Assembly: GCA_964036275.1 (NCBI GenBank)
Contig: OZ038435.1
Coordinates: 12,439,634 to 12,503,633, forward strand
Source: Litoditis marina
Lineage: Eukaryota; Nematoda; Chromadorea; Rhabditida; Rhabditidae
Direction: 5' to 3'
DNA length: 64,000 nt
The notes below the pieces were generated by a model, which worked only from the letters and a program-made list of their open reading frames with translations, did not search any database and was not told the DNA's origin. Positions 33,900 through 52,354 of the stretch are shown one piece after another. Each line of letters begins with the position of its first letter. Positions within the stretch are counted from its first letter, which is position 1. A program made the translations under genes and the position numbers.

Positions 33900-34732
33900 G
33901 TTTCGCAGCAGGGACGAACGCGGACAGCTCAATGATGATTACAAGGTGAGTAGTTTGAAGAGCAGTCTTAGCCATTTAATGTTGTTATTATAATTATTTC
34001 ATCTAATTCAGAATTTGTACCGGACCTGAATTAATGTACGTTTTTGTCTTAGTATCTAGTTTACGTGAGTTTTGAAAGCAGTTTTGGCTTTAGATTGTTG
34101 AATTTAAGCTTCCCTTTGTTTTCATGGACTAACTTGGCAAAACAATTATTAAACGCCTTTTTGCTTATTTCCTATTTTTGACCTATTTCCATCAAAAAGT
34201 TTACACGTACAGTTAACTACTTCTTATTTATGTGTGAGTGAGCGCATTTAACCATTTTATCCGACAGTTCAGTCAAATTTGAGTAGTATATGTTGTCTCC
34301 CGGTATCTACATTTGTTTGTTCCAGGGCTCCTATGAAAAGTCAGTTCTACCAGATGGTTCAAAGATAGATGCGCCTACCACGAAATGATCTTTCATCCTT
34401 ACCAGACCTAGCCGGTATGTTTATTAAGTAATTTAGTTGGTAGAACGTGAATCTACGCGTTTTCTAGGCAGAGTTCCAAACTTCTTAGTAACAAAATATG
34501 AATAAATACTTTTTTAGGTATATGAATATCAGGTATAGTTGTTGACAATTTGAGGTGTAGACTCATTTATTTATTTCTAGCTTCTGGAGTACACGCATCA
34601 GTCTACAGCCCACATTCGTCGCCCAACTACCGATCGTGGCCACCACAGCCATTCCTCCATGAAAGATCGACGGAAGAATATTATTGTGTTACTTATAACA
34701 GTGTCTTTTGCTATACAAATAAATATATGTAA
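33900..34732 (+). CDS. Small gene of unknown function, probable one-base frameshift
   Basis: Exon-like parts: ~33909-33945 (donor GTGAGT; SRDERGQLNDDYK), 34326-34413 (acceptor TTCCAG; GSYEKSVLPDGSKIDAPTT, donor GTATGT) and 34581-34732 (acceptor TTCTAG; ASGVHASVYSPHSSPNYRSW, then PPQPFLHERSTEEYY). The first two join in one frame, the last two in another; dropping one A from the AAA at about 34384 would join all three into one frame and remove the TGA. An AATAAA lies at 34718. The 5' end was not found. No family is recognised; the product would be small, polar and Pro/Ser-rich. It could also be a decaying gene or two short overlapping frames. Confidence 0.42.
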
Positions 34733-34924
34733 TCAGTATTTTGTTCTCTGAGTGGATGCTTCTGTTTTACAGGCATGAAAGCGGTGAAGTAAAATAAAAT
34801 TGTTTTCATGAAAACGAATGTAGTTCTCGGAGTTCTCGTTATTTTGTGTGTTAGTTCGAGTTCATAGCCAATTTGGAGGTTGCACAGCAGAAATTCCACC
34901 CGGTTATTCGCAGCGGAAGTAAGC

Positions 34925-35235
34925 TTGCTACGAGGCTAAATAGGTATCGACTAGGCTAAAATAGGTATTTACTAGGCTAAAATAGGTATTCACCAGGCTA
35001 AAATAGGTAACGGCTAGCCTATTCTAGGTAAAAGCTAGCCTATTCTAGGTAACAGCTAGCCTATTCTAGGTAAAAGCTAGCCTATTCTAGGTAAAAGCTA
35101 GCCTATTCTAGGTAACAGCTAGCCTATTCTAGGTAACAGCTAGCCTATTCTAGGAAACAGCTAGCCTAAAAAGGTTAAAAAATAGCTATTTTATTTTCCC
35201 CATAATTCCCTAGATTTAGCCTATTTTTAGCCTCG
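34925..35235. repeat. ~20-bp CTAGCCTATTCTAGGTAA minisatellite
   Basis: Consecutive units of AGCTAGCCTATTCTAGGTAA from about 35010 to 35165, preceded by AGGCTAAAATAGGTATT units. The unit is itself partly palindromic (CTAG-centred). Confidence 0.9.
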
Positions 35236-35741
35236 TAATTTTCATCCCTGTAGTCACTTTTTGTAAATTTTGTTTTCGTGCGTTTTGTCTTTTAGACGTG
35301 GCGTCAAGAGTTTGGTACGTAAACATACCTGCGTGTAGTTTACAAGGCTGTCAAAAATTTGAAAATAACTTTTTCAAAATTATTATATCATCTATTTAAT
35401 TATTCTATTATAGATTTATTTCATCGTTTTCGCTTTGTTGACGTCTCATAAAGTTTGTAAATGTCGTGCCGCTCACACTTGATCTCTTTTTTCAAATGAA
35501 AAATTGGTGAAAAAATAGCCAAAACCGAGAAGGTAGTTAACATAACGAGCAGTCTGCTCAACTTCCTGAATTCAAACACAACATTATTTGGCTTTTCTCT
35601 CTACGCGAAAGTGAGAGAGGAGCTTGGTTTAATTGTGTATAGTTCAATCTTGTTTTCTTGTCTTCAATCTACAACAATTTTGGTAGAGAAGCTCATCTCG
35701 GTTTTATTCTTTATGCCTTGCTCTCACTTCAACCATCTCCA

Positions 35742-35750
35742 GTGTTACAG
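35742..35750 (+). other. Spliced-leader acceptor of rpb-8
   Basis: AGTGTTACAG ends directly before the rpb-8 ATG at 35751, so the leader would provide the whole 5' UTR. Confidence 0.55.
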
Positions 35751-37365
35751 ATGTCGGGAGTTATATTCGACGATATGTTCTTGGTAAAAAATGTCGATCC
35801 GGACGGCAAGAAGTTCGACAGAGTTTCCCGGTTGTTCTGCGATTCGGAGTCATTCAGGTTAGTGCTTAGTGGTCATATTCACAAACAGCCTCGATTTTTG
35901 TGATTCTCGAGCTTTTATAACATTTGAAAAATGAATATTAGTCATTCCAGTGAAGTTTTCATACATAAACATAGTTGGGTGTAACTTCGTTAAATGTTTT
36001 TGTTTTTCAAGATTCCCCGGTTACCTGGTTAATACTCATTCATAAATGTAAACTTGAATGTAGTAGAAAGGTCGTTTTCCGAAAATAGGGTTCAGGCTAA
36101 ATATGGGAGTAAATGTCACATGGAGTAAATGTTTTTTTTTTCACTTGTGTGTGGGTGTCCTCATGATATTTATTTACAGCATGGAACTTATCCTCGACGT
36201 TAATACCCAAATCTACCCAGTGGTTCTGAATGACAAGTTCCGCCTGATGATTGCCACTACATTGAGGGACGACGGATTACCCGACGAGGGAGAGTTCGAT
36301 CAAATGGTTAGTTTTATAGATAGATGAAAAATGTTTGTTCAATTTCAAGACTTGTTATTAAAAAGATGCGGAATCACACATAAATCTGGATATGTGGTTT
36401 TATGTTTAGACTCATTAGATTTGTCACTGGTTGATGGAAAATGGAGGCTTGAGCGATTTTTATTCAAGTGGTGGTAGTTTTGAAATAAGCCTGATGCTTA
36501 TCACACCACGAGAAAATTTCAATGGGTAGGTGTGGGGCGATTACACAGCACTTTACCACTAAATGAGACATCTTACATGCTTATAGTTGAAATCGAAATA
36601 CTTTCTCTGTTCCAGGTGAAAGGTGTCACCTTAACACATTGAGCTTGAGAATTTGAATAGGTGTTGTTATTATTATTATAGTTAGAAGAGTTATTGTCAT
36701 TATAGTTGTTTCAATTCCCCCTTTCAGGCGGACCACCCTCGCATGAACCAGTTCGAGTACGTGATGTACGGTAAGGTGTACCGTATCGAGGGAGATGATG
36801 CCGCCACTGAGCCCCGTCTATCCGCCTACGCATCTTTTGGGGGACTGCTCATGAGGCTCAAGGGAGAGGTACGTTCTCTATTTATTTTTATTGGGTCATT
36901 AACATACTCTAGTGAAGTTATCCGAATAGCATTTTATGAGGCTCAAGGGGTACAATATCGATTTGTATTCATGGGTTATTGATTTTTCTGAGAACAGTAA
37001 TGAGTAATCATTATGAACCAAGTAGTAGTAGTGATAAAATTTGCCATAAATGGGAGATCAACCGTTTTCAAGCTTGGCTGCAGAATTTTTTTGCAATTTT
37101 TGCTGAAATATGAAATAGCAGAGGAGAAATTGACCCGGCGGAGATATTTATAAATCCTGATGTTCCTTTGTTACTGTTAAAGTATGTTCTAGAATGATTT
37201 TTTCGCAATTCGCGAGCCGTTGTGTGTTTCTAGATTCTAGTTCTTGCAGGTTTTGTTGTATGAATTATGGATTCTTAAAAACGCTTCATGTTCCAGGCGT
37301 TCAATCTGCACGGATTCGAGTTGGATACGAATATCTACCTTCTCATAAAGAAGGTTGCCTTCTAA
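35751..37365 (+). CDS. rpb-8: RNA polymerase I/II/III shared subunit RPB8
   Basis: Exons 35751-35857, 36180-36306, 36728-36868 and 37297-37365 (TAA) give 147 aa, against about 150 in animals. RPB8 is a small OB-fold subunit shared by nuclear RNA polymerases I, II and III. Family blocks are plain: [15 protein letters not shown] at the N terminus, [11 protein letters not shown] and [11 protein letters not shown] in exon 2, [15 protein letters not shown] and the glycine block [12 protein letters not shown] in exon 3, and the terminal YLLIKKVAF in exon 4. All splice sites are GT-AG in consistent phase. The gene for arginyl-tRNA synthetase begins about 430 bp downstream on the same strand, the order I recall for C. 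elegans F26F4.11/F26F4.10, which suggests an operon. Confidence 0.97.
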
Positions 37366-37785
37366 TCTGTTTTTCTCCCAATTCATTGTTTTGTTCTCGT
37401 TGTTCTTATCTCTTCCGCCTCCTATTTTTGGAAAATGTCGTCATTCCTTCCCTCTTCCTATTACGTCACAGTTTTGTGAGATTGCATCATTTTCCACTTC
37501 GAAATACCTGTTTTAAGAGCCCTTCTTGACTTATTTGTTGACGTTATCACTTGTTGTTATGCTGAATGAATCGTTTATGAAAAAAATGTTTTCTGCACAT
37601 GGCGGTTATTGGTTATCTACCAACCATTTCACATATTTCTTGTATTGTCCGTTTTGTTTGTATTTTTTTTGCAACTTGAAAAGACGATGCCTCATCTGTC
37701 TTCATTTGAATGTGTCAATGTGACATTTGTTGTCACATTTAGCAGTTTCTTCTTTTAATCAGCATTCAATAGTTAATTGTTAGAG

Positions 37786-37796
37786 GGTTGCTCAGA
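37786..37796 (+). other. Spliced-leader acceptor of the synthetase gene
   Basis: GGGTTGCTCAG one base before the ATG at 37797, about 420 bases after the rpb-8 stop. If the pair is an operon, this is where an SL2-type leader would attach. Confidence 0.5.
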
Positions 37797-45990
<8,194 letters not shown>

Positions 45991-47096
45991 AATGGATAGA
46001 TATTGATTTTTCTAAGCTCTCATCTACTTTCTGCCTACCTTTTGTGCACTATATTTGAAGTTGTTGCGTTTTGTTATTGTTTTTCATTGCGAGTTTCGGA
46101 GAGGTAATATGCTTTTCTACTAGAGAAATTGGTTGTAATTTGAGTTTGGCTGAATGTTTGGTGATCAACAGGCATCGCAGGTGATAAGTGTGTGTACTTA
46201 TCTCTCAGCTGAGATGAGATAGAGAGAAACAGACATAGATAGATGGAGATGCAATTCGCACGTGGTTTTGTGATACCGCGATCTATGTATCTCTTATCGG
46301 CACAGTAGTCGTGTTTTTCACGTTTTTGCTACCTTTTGTTGAGATTTGAGTTGTAAGAGCTTGTAGACACATTTATGACATCTAAATTGTTCTTTTTCTT
46401 GAATTGAAGTTCAATTTGAAATTGAGATTTGCCTGTTGTTTACGCTAGGATCATTGTGCACTTGTTAAAAAGAACCCTTTTACTAGAAACATCTCAGTTA
46501 ATATGTTGAGACTGTAGTGAAATGCTGCGCGATGATCATCCCATTTGTTGTTCTTATTCGGTGCGAAGAGATTGTTATCTGTTAGGCGGCGGCCCGAATA
46601 TTTACACCACCCGGCTGTTTCTACTATTTTCCAACTTGTTTTATAGGCAGTCTCTGTTAGACATACAATTCCCGGTTCAATTGGTCCCCCATGGGTTCGT
46701 TCGGTTCAAGTCTCAATAAACTTTGTCAACGGTTACCTTGTGTTGGCATGTTGTACACTTGTGCTCGCAGATTTCAGATTATCATTTTGATTGGTTGCTT
46801 TTCAGTTTGTTTTGTTTGCTTTCAACTCTGGGGAAATTCACATTTGATTGCCCGTCCTTAACAAGTGCAAAATTTAGCTCACTCTGGGAAAAGTATAAGG
46901 CACCGTAGCAATGTTATTACATAACAGGCAACTAGCTGGCCCTACCCTGACCTTAGATAGTTACCAGATTGCCACCCACCATCATCAATATATGATATAA
47001 CTTAGAGAATATTTTTCAAAATAGTGTATTTTCAAAGGATTGTTTTGCTTTTATATGCTGTACAAGTTCTTCGTTGTTCATGATCATATTTGATCT
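45991..47096. other. Intergenic region; 3' end of the synthetase transcript
   Basis: No gene seen. AATAAA at 46715-46720 is the best poly(A) signal; if used, the synthetase 3' UTR is about 750 bases and only about 375 bases remain to the next gene's leader acceptor. Confidence 0.5.
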
Positions 47097-47107
47097 ATTT
47101 CCTACAG
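47097..47107 (+). other. Probable spliced-leader acceptor of the phosphatase gene
   Basis: ATTTCCTACAG lies six bases before the ATG at 47114. Confidence 0.5.
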
Positions 47108-47113
47108 TAATCC

Positions 47114-50100
47114 ATGGAAAATGTCCCCGTTCCCTCATCAATGTCAATTTCTTTCGATTGGAGCAAAGGAGGCCGAAATCACATGGAGGATAGAACGACA
47201 TTGAGAGTGGACAGAGACGCAGAGGGAAAGGTTGGGATTCAGTTGGGGGAATTGTAGTTTGATCCAACAACTTGGGTGAGGAGACAAAGTACACATTATG
47301 TTTGTTGTAGTGTAGTTTGATCCCCGTGTTTTTAAAGTGGAAGTTAAAGAGAAAGGGAGTAGAGAGAGAGAGGGGGTGTAAGTACAATTTCACTTACATG
47401 CTTCATTTCGCACTTTTACCTCGCCAGTCTTAGTAGTTGTAGTGCAACTAGCAACCGGTTCTTATGATATATCATGTTGTTGAACGTTCACTTACAGTTT
47501 TCATGCCTTTGTGAGGAGGGGTTGTGATGTGATGTTTATGTAATGATCGTTTTGTGGTGAAAAGAACCGAAAATCGATTTATTTCGCTTTTTGAGCAAGT
47601 TGTTCACATATAAAAGTCCGACATTCAGTATTCTTCCGATATTTGCCGGGTCAGTACTATAGTTCACATCCTTCGTTGCAGCTGACCGATGTGATACTCT
47701 GTGTGTTGGATGGTCACGGCGGCGACTCTGCTGCTGACAGCGCCGCCACAATTCTGCCACAGCAGGTACTTTATCACGAGTTCTTCATCACCTGATTTTT
47801 GGTAACCTTTTTCATGTTAACAAAAGTTCCGGTTACTCGTAGGAATGACCAAGGTAAACTCCCACAACCGTATGCGGTGTTTCTTATGAATGTTTTCTGA
47901 TGATCACGTAAACATTCCTGAAAAACATTAGTTTTCGTCGCCAGGATTCGGCCCCGATAGGTATTAATATAGGTGAATAGTTAGGGGTAGTATGGGGCAA
48001 CATTTGGCTTTTTATGACTAAATAAGACTATATAAGGACCTTATTTTCGTATTCAATAAATTTGTTTCTCTTCAGATTTCCGAGCAACTCGGCAGAACTG
48101 ACTCCAGCGCCGATGCGATTCGAAATGCGTTCCATAAGACGAATGAACTGATGTTCGCCGAATTAGGTATCGATTTGATAAGAATAATGGTTTATACTTG
48201 ATAAAAACGCTTTAGCTGTTCTTGTCATGTAGTATTTGTTGCACACATTCGCAATATCCGGCCGTTTTTTTTGAAAACTAGGTCGTTCTTTGTTAAACTG
48301 CGTATCATTTCAATGTTTTCTTTCATGACAGCTAAATCTTGCACCCATGTGGCAGTAAGAGGGTTCCTTTTTCAGGGTTGAGCTAAAGTATGTTTTGCAG
48401 ACAGCTGGCCTCCGTATTCGCCGGGAGTTCCGTCTGGTTCCGGTACGACCGCGACGGCGGTTCTAATCCGCGGAGACGAGGTTACTGTAGCCAATTGTGG
48501 GGACTCCACGGCTATTCTAGGAGTTAGATCTGGTTAGTGGAGGAAGATAGAATCCGACCCAAATAAGAAAGTTAGTTCTTTTTACAGGTTTTCTTCTCAT
48601 CTCTTACCGTATATGTTAATATTAAACATTATTTGTAAAGCAGAAAACGCTACAGATTGGCAATCCGCATGTGCCTAGATTCTCACCCGCATTCCGAAGT
48701 GAAGCAGCAGAAGATAATATGTTCAGTACCATTTGTTGGGTAGTGACTATGAGTACGAGTATGTTCACGGACTATGGCTGTAACTGTATTTCCCAGGAGA
48801 TGTATCATCGGGTGATTGGTACCCAGTTGGGGTGCGAGCCACTGTCGCCCATACTGTCACTGGGGAGGAGAGGAAAAGAATACTGAAGAGTGGGGGCATG
48901 GTTAGTTCATTCATAAACTATTTGTAGTAACTGTTGTATGAAAAGAACAACAGTCTGACCTACCTTCTGATTGTTCCACAAGACGTATGTTTAACAACCA
49001 AGTTGGTTGCAAAAAATGTCAAGCGTCCTTTCCTCCATGTAAAGTAGAAAAATATTTAATTAAATATACATTCTATTCATAAACTCGATTACGTATACTA
49101 TTGCCCCCCCCCAATTTCTCAACATGCAGGTCTCGGCTATGCGTGGGCGGGGCGTTGCGCGTGTTGTCTGGGAACCGTGTCGCCATCATTGTTGGGCTCG
49201 TCGCGTCGTCTGTTCTCATCTGAAGGCACATCGACCTCTTCTCAATATGACAAGGGCTTTAGGTAAGACGCGCCGTTTTTAACCTTATTTTGGGAGCTTA
49301 ATTGATTTTCATTTGAAACGTGTGAAGTACAGCTTTTGATTAGGTACTGTAGTAATGAAGTGAACGTGTGTGAATGAGGTCCTTAAAAAGTACTTTCGTA
49401 ACGAACTTCTGCTAAAAGTTCGGTTGCTTCAAAGTTTTGATCTCCCCGTTCCAGGCGATTTCTGGTCTTTCTCCTCTGCGACGGGACGTTGTGTGGTCAT
49501 TTGTGATCCTCACGTGGCCACCTATTCAATCGATAAAGGTTCGTCTCAGAGAATAATTATGCAACTAAAAACGTGAAAAGCTCAGCCATTTGTCTTTCTA
49601 GCGTTGTATTGTCATTCAGTATTGTGGCGATTGAGAGTACATCAAAAATGCAGAGAAAACAACATTTCAGTGGAGACAGCAGGCAAACTTATTGATTTTC
49701 CGATTATCTACGTAATACCATCACACAATTTTACGCTTCCCAAATATGAAATCGGGTTGTGTATACCGCTGAATAACGAAGCGACGTGAATAAATAAATA
49801 TGAAATAAATATGAATATGAATACTGTTTGGTGTTCTGCCACTTCTCCCTTTTCGAGGATGTAGATTCCCTCGGACTGTCTGCGATCTCATTGACCTCCA
49901 TTCTCTCTCGCTTTTGTAGCTCGTTAATAGAGAAGATGGACGCAGTATCGTACTAACGTATTTCTTTCCAGATTCCATTTTCGGCGTTTGTCTCCATACG
50001 GACGGAGTGGTTCTGAAACCGTGGCGAATCGCCAGTATTCTTTCCGGTCAGGAAATCGGGGAACACGAAAAGGTGAATATATACATATAATATAATATAG

Positions 50101-51161
50101 CATATTTATGTATAAAATAGAAATGAAAGTATCTTAGGAGCTTTCTAAGGAACTGCTACACCCCCGTTCTATCTACATACTAAAAGTTGAACATCTGTTG
50201 TTTTCTAGTTTGAAAACTTGTTGCAAACTAAAATAGCGGACTTTTTTCTTTCCTGCTAATTGTCATGGTACATGACATTTTAGGACTCAAAATACTGTTC
50301 TTGTACGAGATTTTTGCATTCACAACTTAAAATGTAGGATAGAATGCAGACTTAATCTTTTCCGTACTGAAACATGTCTGACTCTCGGTATTCTAGCTGG
50401 CAACCACAGTCGAAAGCTGTTCCGGCTGTCTCAAAATACGATTGGCTTATTGACAATCGGTTTTCCATCATGTATCTGAGATCTCTAAAGGTGGCCTGAC
50501 AGGAACCAAATATTGTGCCTTGCGCTCCACGGCTAATTCATTCGCTCTAACGCGAATGCGCCCCAGACCCAGAAACAAAATATTCGGATCTCAGTTGATG
50601 AACTGTGATGAAATGATCCACAAACCATCAATAAATCAGTTTTTGTAGCGCATTTGCATTGGAGCGATGGACATAACCGTGGAGCGCAAGGCACAATATT
50701 CGGTTCCTGTCACATCACCTTCAACCGTTTTCAGGAAAATTTCGCCGGTGACACTTCGCTTTCTGAGCCCTGTCTTGCGACCAACATTTTGAGAGAATCT
50801 GAAAAGAAGGCCTCGAGATTTCCGGAAGATTGGGATAATGCGACAGCTGTAACGGTATGTTTGGTCTATTTTATTGAAAAAAAGATTTATAAAAATAGTT
50901 TGCTCTAACATTTTTGTTGTTCCACCGTATTTTTGGGACAGTTGAACGAACTTTCTTCGAAGACCGATGTTTCGAGTTCCTTTTTTAAATACTCATTATC
51001 TCTCAATAGTTGATAAGCCACCAGTCAAGTGTTGACAAAAGTCACTTAATGAACATTTCATTTCGTTTTCTGTATTTCAGATAAATTTCAACTGTTTCGC
51101 TGGTGTGCTCCATGAAGATGGTTCGACTCCCGTTAGAGGTCAAACGGTTCACATTTTGTGA
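47114..51161 (+). CDS. PP2C-family Ser/Thr phosphatase, PPM1D-like
   Basis: Ten exons (47114-47230, 47682-47765, 48076-48166, 48401-48532, 48797-48900, 49130-49262, 49455-49538, 49972-50072, 50735-50854, 51081-51161) give 348 aa, a complete PP2C domain with almost no extensions. PP2C enzymes are Mg/Mn-dependent phosphoserine/phosphothreonine phosphatases. Visible motifs: KGGRNHMEDRTTL, VLDGHGGDSA (metal Asp and Gly), SGSGTTATAVLI, VTVANCGDSTAIL, MTRALGDFWSF, HTDGVVLKPW in the place of the usual SDGLW, and DNATAVT with the last metal Asp. The RGRGVARVVWEP insert followed by RALGDFWSFSSATGRCVV resembles PPM1D/WIP1 more than PPM1A; PPM1D dampens stress and DNA-damage signalling in vertebrates, but that role here is inference. 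The TDGV block is unusual. AATAAA at 51712. Confidence 0.92.
50491..50719. repeat. MITE with long terminal inverted repeats in a phosphatase intron
   Basis: The left arm GACAGGAACCAAATATTGTG plus CCTTGCGCTCCACGG is the inverted complement of the right arm CCGTGGAGCGCAAGG plus CACAATATTCGGTTCCTGTC (about 35 bp arms, 229 bp overall). It ends 15 bases before exon 9. Confidence 0.8.
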
Positions 51162-51844
51162 TAAAGTGTCTTTTTTGAGGGGTTTTAGTACCAGAAAGGT
51201 TGTGTAAATGATATATTTTCTTAGTGATTTAGTGATCTTCACATGTGTTGTCACGGGTTTTGCCATTTGCGGGTAAAAGTCGATAATCTGGGTTGTATAG
51301 TATTTTCGAGTTTGTTGAGTTCTATCTTGAAATAGTAAGCCATATTGATTAAAGTGCCTTTTTCTGATGTGCATTCACTTTACACGTGATAGTTTTTTTC
51401 GGTAGTTGTGGATAGGTTGACTAGTGTAGTTTCTAGTTTCGTTGGTTTTGTTGAGAAGAGTTTGAAGCGGGTTGATTGAGTTGTTCTCGTTTGTGGCTTG
51501 TTTGAATTGTTGAACCAAAATGTGTTGAAATCGTGTATGGAATATATTTTATTCTACATGAATTTTTTTTTGTGTATATAACAGTTAATAATAGTATAAA
51601 CAACATGACGGTAAAATCAACAGTAGATGAATCAGAAATAGTTGAATGAAATTGGATAATTTTGACCCTTAGCTGATTTATAAAAAGATACAACATCTAG
51701 TTTTTTTATGAAATAAAGGAAAATATACACTGGAAGTTTTACACTTACAGTGAGCAGTTCTCACTTTTTTAACCTCAGCGGGACATGACATAACGCAAGG
51801 TAACTCCATACCAACAAGACACAATTCTCATATGACGCCTGAAG

Positions 51845-51990
51845 CGCCGGGATCAAACTATAAATACTTGAATGAGCGTGTGAATGCTGGGGGGGGGGGG
51901 GTGGAAACTACACCTCTTGTAATGTTCTCATGTTTTTGTAGTCTGATCTCACAACGTTACATAAGCCGATAAAACTACAAGTGCTCACAA
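51845..51990. repeat. TTTGTAGTTTGATC-type MITE cluster
   Basis: GATCAAACTATAAATACTTG, then a G-run, then TTTTTGTAGTCTGATCTCAC and GATAAAACTACAAGTGCTC: overl​apping inverted ends of the short family also seen at 18548. Lies between the convergent phosphatase and acyltransferase genes. Confidence 0.5.
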
Positions 51991-52044
51991 ATCTTCCAGT
52001 AAAATGTCAGGCGGTTCATCTCTAAAATTCTGCTGTGTCTGTAG

Positions 52045-52318
52045 GGTGAATTCTATATCTAACCGGGTTTTTGGTAACCTAACCCTTTTTTGGTAACCTA
52101 TTTTTCAGGTTACATCAGTAGGTGACCGGTTGGTAACCTAAACTGTAAAACCGGTTACCTGTTTTTCTAACGCACAACGTGGTTTTTACCGTTATTTCGA
52201 ATGGTAACCGGATCTTAGTTTTAGGTTACTTCCAGGTTACCTGCTAAGGAAACCTGAAAAAAGGTTACCAAAAAAGGGTTAGGATACATGAAAACCCGGT
52301 TAGTTGTAGAATTGACCT
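52045..52318. repeat. TAACC-rich palindromic MITE, best copy
   Basis: Opens GTGAATTCTATATCTAACCG and closes CCCGGTTAGTTGTAGAATTG; the halves are rich in GGTAACCT and AGGTTACC, so the whole element is an imperfect palindrome of about 274 bp. Same family as 167-360. Confidence 0.75.
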
Positions 52319-52354
52319 GTTTGTAGTTTGAATCCGCCAATCCGCCTGATCAAA

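Noticed and set aside
48643..48740. Possible extra phosphatase exon (acceptor-like CTAG, open frame)
   Set aside because: Exon 48401-48532 joins directly to 48797-48900 in phase, giving continuous PP2C sequence; the extra piece breaks the frame.
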